Shown: positions 16,670 to 24,921 of the stretch, in pieces
Layout: the number at the start of each line of letters is the position of its first letter
How positions within the stretch are numbered: position 1 is the stretch's first letter
Assembly (NCBI RefSeq): GCF_000826125.2
Contig: NZ_LN651373.1
Location: 1,344,626 to 1,379,299, forward strand
Reading direction: 5' to 3'
Source: Bhargavaea cecembensis
Lineage (GTDB): Bacteria; Bacillota; Bacilli; Bacillales_A; Planococcaceae
Length of the DNA: 34,674 nucleotides
Notes under the pieces: model-generated
Databases searched by the model: none
Told to the model about the DNA's origin: nothing
What the model saw: only the letters and a program-made list of their open reading frames with translations
Program-made: the position numbers and the translations under genes

Positions 16670-17602
16670 ATGGAAACAAAAACAGTCTTAGTCAAACAAA
16701 TTGCAGATGCCTTTTCACTGGAAGTGCTCGCCGGGAAATCCGAGCTGCACCGGACGATCGACAAAGCGCAAGTTCGCCGTCCGGGCCTTGAGTTCCTGAA
16801 CCACTTCGACTTCATCGCGACCGGACACGTCCAGATCCTCGGGCGGAATGAAATCAGCTACCTTCATACGCTGGATGACGAAGAGGCCCGCCACCGGATC
16901 GGAAACATCGTCACCTACAATCCGCCGTGCGTCATCATCACATCCTCGCAGGAAGAGCCGGACGGCCTGCTTCTATATTGCAGCGAAGCCCGGATCCCGG
17001 TGCTCCGGACGGCCGACTCGATGACCGAATTCGTCCAGAAACTGAACGGGTTCCTCGTGAAAAACCTGGCGGAGGAAATCGCCATCCACGGCGTCTGCGT
17101 GAACGTATCAGGCATCGGCGTCCTTCTCAGGGGGAAGTCGGGCGTCGGGAAAAGCGAGACCGCCCATACGCTGATCGGCCGGGGGCACCGGCTCGTGAGC
17201 GATGACATCGTCGTCATCCGGAAACTGAGCCCCCAGACGCTGCTCGGCACGCATGACGGCAGCAACAAGGAATTCCTCGCGCTCCGGAGCGTCGGGCTGC
17301 TCAACGTCGTCCGCATGTACGGGCGCACGTCGTTCCAGGAAGAGACGAGGATCACGCTCGACATCGAGCTCATCGAGTGGCAGAAAGACGCCTTGAACAA
17401 CGAGCTCGAAGTCGATATGAAATACAAGGAATACATGGGCGTGAAAATTCCGTATATCCAGATCCAGCTCCAGCCCGGACGGGACGTGGCCGGACTGATC
17501 GAGGCCGCGGCGAACAACTGGTATTTGCGGATGCAGGGCTACAGCGCGGCGGAAGAGTTCCGCCACCGGCTCGAAGAGGCCTTCCACGACGAGGAAGAGT
17601 GA
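16670..17602 (+). CDS. hprK: HPr kinase/phosphorylase
   Basis: 310 residues from the ATG at 16670 (GGAGAGAACC site), exactly the usual length; an ATG at 16637 adds 11 residues but has no ribosome binding site. HprK phosphorylates and dephosphorylates HPr at Ser46 and so drives CcpA-dependent carbon catabolite control. Visible are HGV (His140), Walker A GKSGVGKS (155-162), RGHRLVSDD (171-179) with the family's acidic pair, and EETRITLDIELI near the C-terminus. In Bacillus hprK is usually followed by lgt; here a hairpin follows and then a GGDEF-EAL gene, so the usual gene order is lost. Confidence 0.96.
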   Translation: METKTVLVKQIADAFSLEVLAGKSELHRTIDKAQVRRPGLEFLNHFDFIATGHVQILGRNEISYLHTLDDEEARHRIGNIVTYNPPCVIITSSQEEPDGLLLYCSEARIPVLRTADSMTEFVQKLNGFLVKNLAEEIAIHGVCVNVSGIGVLLRGKSGVGKSETAHTLIGRGHRLVSDDIVVIRKLSPQTLLGTHDGSNKEFLALRSVGLLNVVRMYGRTSFQEETRITLDIELIEWQKDALNNELEVDMKYKEYMGVKIPYIQIQLQPGRDVAGLIEAAANNWYLRMQGYSAAEEFRHRLEEAFHDEEE

Positions 17603-17616
17603 CATACACAACGGGC

Positions 17617-17656
17617 AATCCCGCATCCGGCCAACGGGTGCGGGATTCAGCGGTTT
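17617..17656 (+). terminator. Terminator of hprK
   Basis: AATCCCGCATCCG pairs with CGGGTGCGGGATT (17617-17647, one offset base). The tail CAGCGGTTTT is only partly T-rich, so termination may be incomplete. Confidence 0.65.
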
Positions 17657-17732
17657 TCACCCGTCCGCCTAAACTTTCGCAAAACAGGGTATGGAAATGG
17701 GAAGAAGACCCGTACATAAAGGATGTGACACG

Positions 17733-20516
17733 ATGAACGATCACTCACGATACCGCCAGCTTGCCAACCTGACGCGGCTTATCAATACGAAACTCGAACT
17801 GAAAGAAATGCTCGGCGCCGTCACGGAAGCGATTTCCGAGGAAGTTTTCCAGTGCGATTCCGTCGGCATTTATCTGCCCCAGGATGACGGAACGTTCCGG
17901 GGATTCACCGGAAAGCCCGACTTCATGAACGGCATGACGCTCGACATGCACGTCATCGATCCGAAGAACGATGCGCTCGTCCGGGAAGTCATCGAGACGA
18001 AGCGGCCGGTCTATATCCCGGACACCGCCGCCGATGAGCGGCCGAGCGACTGGGCGGTCGATTCATTCGCCATCCGGTCTTTGCTCGTGCTGCCGATCTC
18101 ATTCGGCGACGAGCTGTTCGGCCTTGTCTTCCTGTTCAATTATGGCCAGCCGATGAACATCTCGGATGAACAGCGGGAGACGGTCGAGGCGTTCGTCAAT
18201 ATGGCTGCGGTCGCCATCCGGAATGCCAATGACCTGCACCGGAAGGAAGCACTGCTGAAGGAAAAGCAGTTCCTTCTCGACGTCAACCGGGAGCTTTCCC
18301 GCTGTGAAACGATGCAGGGGGCCATTGAAATCTGTTTCCGGTTCATCGGGCAGGTTCTCGATAACGACAATCCCGGCGTCCACCTGCTGGACCCGCTCGC
18401 GGGAAAGCGGATCAAGCCCGCCCGGCTGAGCAAAGAAAGCAGCTGGAACGAAGATGAATGGCTGAAAGTCCATGAGATGGCGATGGAAGACGTCCTGTCC
18501 GACAAGGTTTTCCAGGAAGCGATCGCGACGAGAAAGCCGATTTTCATCCCGGATGTCTATCAAGACGACCGCCCGGATCCGGAAGTGTGCAAAGCGTTCG
18601 GCATCCGCGGCCTGGCTGTTTTCCCGCTTGTTGCGATGAACGAGATTCTTGGATTTATCGCTGTTCCAAATTTAACCGATGAGGTCATCATTTACCCGCA
18701 ATCTGTCCAACAGCTCGCGCAGTCAGTCGTCGACTCGACGGCATCGACACTGTCCAACCTGCTCTACATGGAGAAGCAGGAAGTGATCATCGCCGAGCGC
18801 ACGTCCGAAGCGACGGAGAAAAACCGTCAGCTGGAGCGCGTCGTCACCGAACTCGGCAACCTGTCGAGGGAAAAGGAACTCATCCTGAGCTCGGCGGGCG
18901 AAGGCATTTTCGGCTTGGATCTCCGGGGACGGATGACGTTCTGCAACCCGGCGGGACTGGAAATGCTCGGCTACGACCGGGAGGAAGAAATCGTCGGCCT
19001 CCCGTGCGGACTGGTTTTCTGGGGAAATGCCGCATTGACGGACGGCTGCTCGGTGGGGCCCGGCAACAAGCCCGTCGTCAATGTGGACTCTTTTTACAGG
19101 AAAGACGGGAGTTCATTCCCGGTGGAATACGATCTCTCGCTCATCCAGGAAGGAGAAGAGGTCTTCGGCCAGGTGATCATCTTCAAAGACATCACCGAAC
19201 GCCGCCAGTTGGAAGACGAGATCAAGTACTACGCCTACTATGACAGCCTGACGGACCTGCCGAACCGGCTGCTTCTCCGCGACCGGCTTGACAATGCGCT
19301 GATGAACGCCGGACTGCACGACGAATATTTGGCGGTCCTGTTCCTGGACCTGGACCGGTTCAAGCTGATCAACGATACGTTCGGACACTCATTCGGCGAC
19401 CTTCTCCTAAAAGAAGTGGCCATCCGGCTGAGCAAAGCGATCCCCGACACGGGAATCGTTTCCCGGCAGGGTGGGGATGAGTTCATGATCATCCTGCTCG
19501 ACGTGAAAAACAAGGAAGAAGTCATCCGTACCGTCCAGCGGGTGAACGGGGCATTCGCGGATCCGATCTTGCTGGAAGGCCATGAAATCTTCATCAAGAA
19601 CTCGATCGGCATCGCGATGTATCCAGAGGACGGGACAGATGCAGAAGCATTGATCAGAAAAGCCGACACGGCAATGTACCGTTCAAAGGAAGTCGCCGGC
19701 GGCAGCTTCCACTTCTATCATGAAGGCATGGGCCGCCGCACGGTCGAGAACGTCAAATATGAGAATGCCCTGTACCGGGCGCTTGAGCGCGATGAGTTCG
19801 TCCTGTTCTACCAGCCGCAGGTGGATTACTGCACCGGCAAACTGTCGGGGGTCGAGGCGCTCATCCGGTGGAACCATCCGACTGAAGGGCTTGTGCCGCC
19901 GACGATCTTCATTCCGCTTGCGGAGCAGACGGGACTCATCGTCCAGATCGGGGAATGGGTCATGCGCGAGGCGGCGGGACAGCTGAAGAAATGGATCGAT
20001 GCCGGCTACCCGGCGATGAACATGGCCGTCAACCTGTCGGCCGCCCAGTTCGAGCAGGATGACCTCGTCGCAGTCGTCGAGCGGGTGCTCGCAGATGTCG
20101 GGATTCCGGCCGGCCACCTGCATCTGGAGCTCACCGAAAATCAGCTCATGCGCGATTCGGAGCTTGCCATCGACACGATGAACCGGCTGAAGGACCTCGG
20201 CGTGAAGCTCGCCATCGATGATTTCGGGACCGGCTACTCTTCTCTCGGCTACCTGCAGAAGTTTCCGGTCAGCACACTGAAGATCGACCGCTCGTTCATC
20301 CGGGACTTGATGGACGACGAAGACGACCGGGCGCTCACCGACACAATCATCACGATGGCCGGCAACCTCGGGATGGATGTCATTGCGGAAGGGGTGGAAA
20401 CAAAACCGCAGGCAGACTATCTCGCATCGAGGGAATGCTCGCTCATGCAAGGGTATTACTTCAGCCCGCCGATCCCGGCGAGAAAGCTTGAAAAGGATTT
20501 CTTAAAAAAGAACTAA
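17733..20516 (+). CDS. GAF-GAF-PAS-GGDEF-EAL c-di-GMP protein
   Basis: 927 residues from the ATG at 17733 (AAAGGATG site); an in-frame ATG at 17691 is less likely. Domains in order: GAF (about 16-165), GAF (about 180-345), a short coiled coil, PAS (about 380-490), GGDEF (about 495-655) and EAL (about 675-925). The cyclase signature GGDEF is intact (580-584). The phosphodiesterase motif VEALIRW is intact (EAL 708-710), as is the downstream DDFGTGYSSLGYL. No RxxD inhibitory site is found before GGDEF (the local sequence is PDTGIVSRQGGDEF). There is no membrane helix, so it should be a cytosolic sensor that could make or break c-di-GMP. It lies 16 bp before the ThDP enzyme gene, probably in one transcript. 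Confidence 0.95.
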   Translation: MNDHSRYRQLANLTRLINTKLELKEMLGAVTEAISEEVFQCDSVGIYLPQDDGTFRGFTGKPDFMNGMTLDMHVIDPKNDALVREVIETKRPVYIPDTAADERPSDWAVDSFAIRSLLVLPISFGDELFGLVFLFNYGQPMNISDEQRETVEAFVNMAAVAIRNANDLHRKEALLKEKQFLLDVNRELSRCETMQGAIEICFRFIGQVLDNDNPGVHLLDPLAGKRIKPARLSKESSWNEDEWLKVHEMAMEDVLSDKVFQEAIATRKPIFIPDVYQDDRPDPEVCKAFGIRGLAVFPLVAMNEILGFIAVPNLTDEVIIYPQSVQQLAQSVVDSTASTLSNLLYMEKQEVIIAERTSEATEKNRQLERVVTELGNLSREKELILSSAGEGIFGLDLRGRMTFCNPAGLEMLGYDREEEIVGLPCGLVFWGNAALTDGCSVGPGNKPVVNVDSFYRKDGSSFPVEYDLSLIQEGEEVFGQVIIFKDITERRQLEDEIKYYAYYDSLTDLPNRLLLRDRLDNALMNAGLHDEYLAVLFLDLDRFKLINDTFGHSFGDLLLKEVAIRLSKAIPDTGIVSRQGGDEFMIILLDVKNKEEVIRTVQRVNGAFADPILLEGHEIFIKNSIGIAMYPEDGTDAEALIRKADTAMYRSKEVAGGSFHFYHEGMGRRTVENVKYENALYRALERDEFVLFYQPQVDYCTGKLSGVEALIRWNHPTEGLVPPTIFIPLAEQTGLIVQIGEWVMREAAGQLKKWIDAGYPAMNMAVNLSAAQFEQDDLVAVVERVLADVGIPAGHLHLELTENQLMRDSELAIDTMNRLKDLGVKLAIDDFGTGYSSLGYLQKFPVSTLKIDRSFIRDLMDDEDDRALTDTIITMAGNLGMDVIAEGVETKPQADYLASRECSLMQGYYFSPPIPARKLEKDFLKKN

Positions 20517-20532
20517 AAGGGGATGGAGATTC

Positions 20533-22170
20533 ATGAAAGCAGGAATTGCTGTATTGGAGTATTTCCGCAACATCGGAGTGGACAAGATCTTCGGCATTCC
20601 GGCCGGGAGCCTGAACGTTATCTATGACGGCCTGAACGATTACCCGGACATCGCGCCGATTATCACGAAGCACGAAGGCGCGGCCGGCTATATGGCGGCC
20701 GCTTACGCCAAGTACTCAGGAAAAATTGCGGTGGCCGCAGGTTCGAGCGGCCCGGGGGCGACAAACCTGATTACGGGCGCGGCGAACGCGATGCGGGAAC
20801 ATCTTCCCGTCCTGTTCCTGAGCGGCGCCGTTCCGATGAGCACGGTCGGCTTCAACGCCTCCCAGGAACTCGACGTATCCCCGGTCTTCGCCCCGGTCAC
20901 GAAATATTCAAAGCGGGTGGAACGGCCAGAAGATCTCGTGGCGGAAATCGACAAAGCCGTCCGGATCGCGCTTGACGGCGTCCCCGGACCGGTCCATATC
21001 GCGATTCCGCTCAACGTCCAGATGGGCCAGGTGGAAATCGAGATTCCGGAGGGACCGGTCACGACCAATCCGCCTGCAATGGACACCGGCGCAGTCAAGA
21101 AAGCGGCCCAGGAGATGAAGCGCCGGAAAACGGGCATCCTGTTCGCCGGCCAGGGCGTAAGGGGCGCCGTTCCGGAAGTGATGATGCTGTCCGAACTGCT
21201 CGGCTGGCCGGTCGTCTGCACGCCGGTCGCAAAAGGACTCTTCAAGGACAGCCACCCGAACTTCGCCGGCGTCTACGGATTTGCCGGCCATGAATCCACG
21301 ACCAAGCTCATTCAGGAAGGCGACTTCGAGACACTCGTCGTGCTCGGATCGAGCCTCGGCGAAACGGCAACGAGCAACTACAACGAAAACCTCGCGAAAG
21401 ACCGGTTTGTCATCCACGCGGACATCGACGAAAACGTCTTCAGCCGGAAATACCCGGCCGATCTGCCGGTGCTTGGCGACCTCCATGAAGTGCTGCCGCG
21501 CTTCATCCGCGAACTCCGCCAGCTCGGCGCCTCCCCGAAATCGGTCAAGACGCCGTACAACGCGGCAAGACTCACGCCCGGCGAGGAATTCACGACGAAG
21601 AACGTCATGCTGAAGCTACAGCAGCTCCTGCCCGAAAAGACGAGATGGGCGATCGACATCACCGAAACCGAAGCATACATCATCCACGACCTGAGCGTCC
21701 TTTCAAATGATGCCTTCGACATCAACGTCCACTTCGGCGCGATGGGCAGCGGCCTGTCGACCGGAATCGCGGCGAAACTCGCCGACCCGGAACGCCCGAC
21801 CGTCACCGTCACGGGAGACGGCTGCTTCTACATGCACGGCATGGAGATCCTGACGGCAAAGGAATACAACGTCCCGCTCCTGTTCATCGTCATGAACAAC
21901 GCCCGGCTCGGCCTCGTGTACCATGGCCATAACCTCCAGTTCAAGCGCACCCACAAAACCTTCTCGACGAAGCCGTTCAACATGGCGGCAATGGCCGAAG
22001 CGATGGGCATCCCGAGCGCCCGCGTCGAATCGATGGATGACTTGAACGAACAAACCATTTCGGACTTGATGCGGGACGACGGACCGACACTCCTCGAAAT
22101 CGTCCTCACCGACGATAACCCGCCGCCGATGGGCGACCGCGTCAAATTCCTCTCCAGCTTCGGAGAATAA
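20533..22170 (+). CDS. ThDP enzyme, acetolactate synthase/pyruvate oxidase family
   Basis: 545 residues with the three domains of this family. The N-terminal part has the catalytic glutamate Glu48 in ITKHEGAAGYMAAAYA and the GSSGPGATNLITG loop. The middle domain has GVRGAVPEV. The C-terminal ThDP site runs from TGDGCFYMHG (GDG 428-430) to VMNN about 26 residues later. The family includes acetolactate synthase, pyruvate oxidase and decarboxylases, and sequence alone does not separate them here; either acetolactate or acetyl-phosphate formation from pyruvate is possible. AAAAGGGGATGGAG precedes the ATG. It probably shares a transcript with the GGDEF-EAL gene, an unusual pairing. Confidence 0.9.
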   Translation: MKAGIAVLEYFRNIGVDKIFGIPAGSLNVIYDGLNDYPDIAPIITKHEGAAGYMAAAYAKYSGKIAVAAGSSGPGATNLITGAANAMREHLPVLFLSGAVPMSTVGFNASQELDVSPVFAPVTKYSKRVERPEDLVAEIDKAVRIALDGVPGPVHIAIPLNVQMGQVEIEIPEGPVTTNPPAMDTGAVKKAAQEMKRRKTGILFAGQGVRGAVPEVMMLSELLGWPVVCTPVAKGLFKDSHPNFAGVYGFAGHESTTKLIQEGDFETLVVLGSSLGETATSNYNENLAKDRFVIHADIDENVFSRKYPADLPVLGDLHEVLPRFIRELRQLGASPKSVKTPYNAARLTPGEEFTTKNVMLKLQQLLPEKTRWAIDITETEAYIIHDLSVLSNDAFDINVHFGAMGSGLSTGIAAKLADPERPTVTVTGDGCFYMHGMEILTAKEYNVPLLFIVMNNARLGLVYHGHNLQFKRTHKTFSTKPFNMAAMAEAMGIPSARVESMDDLNEQTISDLMRDDGPTLLEIVLTDDNPPPMGDRVKFLSSFGE

Positions 22171-22181
22171 AACACATACGA

Positions 22182-22217
22182 AAGCCCGGTCAGCATTTGC
22201 CGACCGGGCTTGTTTTT
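22182..22217 (+). terminator. Terminator of the ThDP enzyme gene
   Basis: AAGCCCGGTC pairs perfectly with GACCGGGCTT across a 10-base loop and is followed by GTTTTT. Confidence 0.92.
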
Positions 22218-22236
22218 CGTGTGGGAAGGGTTCTTC

Positions 22237-22291
22237 TTTAGATTCGGAGCGTCCAGCTTTAGATTCGGAAGGTCCAGCTTTAGATTCGATT
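22237..22291. repeat. Three direct repeats, 21-bp period
   Basis: TTTAGATTCGG/A recurs at 22237, 22258 and 22279, joined by GTCCAGC. The copies are nearly identical and exactly 21 bp apart. They lie between two convergent genes. Confidence 0.85.
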
Positions 22292-22357
22292 CAGCAGCCG
22301 GTGATGACACTCCCGGTTAAGTCCAAGCTATTGGGCAAAGGCAATCCGCCGGCAAAC

Positions 22358-22407
22358 CAACGTTTCCGCACAGATACGCAACGTTTCGCCATAGATACAC
22401 AACGTTT
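22358..22407. repeat. Second set of three direct repeats, 21-bp period
   Basis: CAACGTTT recurs at 22358, 22379 and 22400, with CATAGATAC or CACAGATAC between copies. The sequence differs from the set at 22237 but the period is the same. Confidence 0.85.
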
Positions 22408-22443
22408 GTGACTGTGCCTCACCTCTCCGAGCAGGATCTTCTT

Positions 22444-23046
22444 TCATTGCTTCCCGGACAGCGGGTGCTCCTCGAAGTAATCGGTGATGGTCCGGATCGT
22501 GGCGGTTTTGAATTCAACCGGGACCGGCTTTCCATCCGGCTCCTCGTGGAAGGCATGTCCGTCGCGTCTTTCAAAGCCGATTTCCACGAGCAGGTCGAGG
22601 AGTTCGTCGGGCAACCGCTCATTGCCGGTGACCGTCATATACGCCTCGGTCGGGGAGACAATGACGTCGAGGTCCCGGTGTCCGCCGGTGATCATCACAA
22701 GGTCGCCGTCATGCCGCTTGACCCAGTTTTCCTTGGACCGGATCGAGATGGGGGCCTTTTCCATCGCGACGATTCCTTCCAGGTTCGTGCCGAACAGCCG
22801 GAGCAGAAGCGGACACACATGCTCGGCGGTCAACTCGGGAAGCTCTTTCAGCTTCTCCGCTAGAAATTCGCAGTTTGCGACGTCTTCCCGCTTCTCGATC
22901 AAAACAGGAATCCGGTGATAATCAAAACCGAACAGGTCCTTCACCGCCAGGCAGATCTCTTCCGCAGCGCTATCAAGATCATTGCCGTACATCCGTTCCA
23001 GCCGGTCTTCCAGCTGCTGGATCCGGTCTTTTTCCACAGGGTTCAT
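22444..23046 (-). CDS. Hypothetical protein, 200 residues
   Basis: The family was not recognised. The protein is soluble and acidic, without signal or membrane segments, and starts with a helical stretch (DRIQQLEDRLERMYG). A middle part (about 95-130) reads KAPISIRSKENWVKRHDGDLVMITGGHRDLDVIV, and the C-terminus is FKTATIRTITDYFEEHPL. CAGGAGGATCAATC precedes the ATG, an excellent ribosome binding site, so it is very probably real. It is convergent with the ThDP enzyme gene and divergent from the DUF4145 gene. No function can be offered. Confidence 0.82.
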   Translation of the reverse strand: MNPVEKDRIQQLEDRLERMYGNDLDSAAEEICLAVKDLFGFDYHRIPVLIEKREDVANCEFLAEKLKELPELTAEHVCPLLLRLFGTNLEGIVAMEKAPISIRSKENWVKRHDGDLVMITGGHRDLDVIVSPTEAYMTVTGNERLPDELLDLLVEIGFERRDGHAFHEEPDGKPVPVEFKTATIRTITDYFEEHPLSGKQ

Positions 23047-23271
23047 GATTGATCCTCCTGATATTATGTTAGTTGTTATTCAAACAGACAAATTCAACCG
23101 GATAAAAGGCTGTCTCTTCCACGCTTTGTCCCGGCTCCCTCATTGGCGGAGTATAATAAACACTTCTTACAGTATAGTAGCACAAAACGCTCAAAATACA
23201 GAGCTGACTTCGAATCTGTCTATGAACCTTTTAATACATATCCCCGTATCAAACCCGCGCTTCCGCCATGA

Positions 23272-23277
23272 TACAAT
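23272..23277 (+). promoter_or_regulatory. Possible -10 of the DUF4145 gene
   Basis: TACAAT followed by AGGATGAG lies 34 bp before the ATG at 23312. No good -35 is seen. The rest of the 23047-23311 divergent gap holds no gene. Confidence 0.4.
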
Positions 23278-23311
23278 AGGATGAGATATTTTGACTTAAG
23301 GAGCCAAGCCA

Positions 23312-24433
23312 ATGACCGACCAATATTTCTATCATTTCCTGAACCATAAACAGCTCGCGCTCGTGGCGAACGAGCTGGAACAGAGTGTGTATTCGAGTCC
23401 GCGGACGATGCTGACGCATGCGCGCGTGCTCGTTGAATCGGTGCTGAAGCTCGTCATGCGGGAAGAGGGGATTCCCGACGAGCCGTACATGACGCTAAAG
23501 GAGCGGCTGGATGAAGTGGACCGGCAAGGGCTGCTCACCCGAGAAGTGAAAGATGCGCTTGAAGTCATCCGCCGGAGCGGGAACCTGGCCGCCCACGAAA
23601 CGAGAGCGTTCCGCGTGTCCGAGGCGCTCACTTCATGGGAAGCGATTTATACCGTGCTGAAATGGTACGCCGAAGTGTACGGAGATCCGAATTTCACTTT
23701 CCCGGAGTACCGCGACCCGGCGGCGCCGACCCAGCAGGCGTTCGAACTGCCGGAACTGGAAGCCCGGCTCGAGCGGCTGGAATCGCTTCTCCGGCAGCAG
23801 GTCGGCGGGGAAGAAGAGGAGACAGATCCGGCGCAGGAAGAAGCGGCGGCCACCCTCGAAACCGAAGCGCCTGCAGAGCCGCCGGGCTTCACGACCGTAC
23901 GGAAAATCCGATTCAAGGACCAGTCGCTCGACGTGCCGTACTTCCTGCGGGACGCTTTCCTCCTGCCGCAGCGGTTCGAAAAATCTGTCCGGTTCCTCGT
24001 CAAGCTCGGCGGGGAAGAGGAAGCCCGCATCATGAGCGAGCTGCCCGCCGACCTGGACGGCCTGCACCAGTCGGCCTCCCGTTATACCGAAAAGAACGAT
24101 GAGCAGCTGTTCGAGGAACTCGGCGTCTTCATCGAAGAAGAAAAAGCCCGGAGGAAAATCCGCCTTGAGCGGCCGGGCGAGCTGTTCCTTTTCTACAAGG
24201 CGGACTGCGTGACGGTGACCGAGAACCTCGCAAAAGCCGGACTGACGAAAGAGAACTTCCCGTCGCTCACGCCGGGGTTCGTCCGGCAACTCGAGGAGAG
24301 CGGCATCGTGCGTGCAGGCCAGCTGCCGCAGGAACTCGTCATCCTCGCGAAATACAAAAACGTCGGCAACGGCACGATCGAGAAGCTGTTCGATGACTTG
24401 AACGAATGGCAAAAAGCGAAATCCGCTGAGTGA
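23312..24433 (+). CDS. DUF4145-like N-terminal protein
   Basis: 373 residues. The N-terminal part (about 10-105) has the DUF4145 pattern: ARVLVESVLKLVMREEGI, then LKERLDEVDRQGLL and ALEVIRRSGNLAAHETRAF. That domain is common at the front of restriction and defence proteins but also stands alone. A glutamate-rich linker (about 162-195) follows. The C-terminal part is not recognised; near its end SLTPGFVRQLEESGIVRAGQLP and LAKYKNVGNGTIEKLFDDL look like helix-hairpin-helix-type turns, which is inference. TTAAGGAGCC precedes the ATG. The next small genes follow 34 bp later and may share the transcript. Confidence 0.8.
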   Translation: MTDQYFYHFLNHKQLALVANELEQSVYSSPRTMLTHARVLVESVLKLVMREEGIPDEPYMTLKERLDEVDRQGLLTREVKDALEVIRRSGNLAAHETRAFRVSEALTSWEAIYTVLKWYAEVYGDPNFTFPEYRDPAAPTQQAFELPELEARLERLESLLRQQVGGEEEETDPAQEEAAATLETEAPAEPPGFTTVRKIRFKDQSLDVPYFLRDAFLLPQRFEKSVRFLVKLGGEEEARIMSELPADLDGLHQSASRYTEKNDEQLFEELGVFIEEEKARRKIRLERPGELFLFYKADCVTVTENLAKAGLTKENFPSLTPGFVRQLEESGIVRAGQLPQELVILAKYKNVGNGTIEKLFDDLNEWQKAKSAE

Positions 24434-24467
24434 TTCTGTGCCGATCGGTTAAAGGGAGGCATCCGCT

Positions 24468-24584
24468 TTGGACTTCTTGTTTAAACGAAATTGGGACTTG
24501 GCAAGGCAGATTCTTGCCGAATTAAAAACGAACTGGCGCCGCTTCGCGGAACAAGAGACCGGCAGAAACAAGCTAAAATGCTGA
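24468..24584 (+). CDS. Small 38-residue protein, TTG start
   Basis: A TTG at 24468 follows AAAGGGAGG by 7 bases. The frame gives a 38-residue, basic, helical peptide (MDFLFKRNWDLARQI...NKLKC). Its TGA stop overlaps the ATG of the membrane protein at 24578 in the sequence ATGCTGA, so translation of the next frame is probably coupled. Alternatively the two frames are halves of one gene split by a frameshift. The family was not recognised. Confidence 0.5.
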   Translation: MDFLFKRNWDLARQILAELKTNWRRFAEQETGRNKLKC

Positions 24585-24838
24585 CTCTCGTCTATATGAA
24601 TGCCGTCTTTTTCCTGGCCCTCCTGGCGAGCTGGTATGTATGCACCGTGTTCATTCTGGCAGGAGTCGGGCTGGGCATCTTCCTCGGCATCACGGTGGAC
24701 CCTTTCTATCTGTTTATGCTCTTCTTGCCGTTTGCCGGCTTGCTGGTCCTGAAGCTGACGCAATTGTTCTGGACCCGTCTTTACCTGCCGTACCAAGAGG
24801 AGTTCCTAAAAAAAATGATGACCGACCAAAAGGGATGA
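24578..24838 (+). CDS. Small membrane protein, two TM helices
   Basis: 86 residues. Two hydrophobic segments are visible: LVYMNAVFFLALLASWYVCTV... (about 3-35) and FYLFMLFLPFAGLLVL (about 43-58), with a basic and acidic C-terminus (EEFLKKMMTDQKG). The ATG lies inside the end of the preceding 38-residue frame and has no clear ribosome binding site of its own. The frame is open back to 24491, but that start lacks a Shine-Dalgarno site. No function is known. Confidence 0.6.
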   Translation: MLTLVYMNAVFFLALLASWYVCTVFILAGVGLGIFLGITVDPFYLFMLFLPFAGLLVLKLTQLFWTRLYLPYQEEFLKKMMTDQKG

Positions 24839-24921
24839 GTTTCTTCTAAACAGTGTCGGCAGGATTCTCAGCCTCGTTTCCCGAAAGATAACTAAAGAAC
24901 GACTTGAAAGGGGACGGTAGC

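Noticed and set aside
24550-24590. Programmed frameshift joining the 38- and 86-residue frames
   Set aside because: No convincing slippery heptamer or downstream stem is seen at the overlap.
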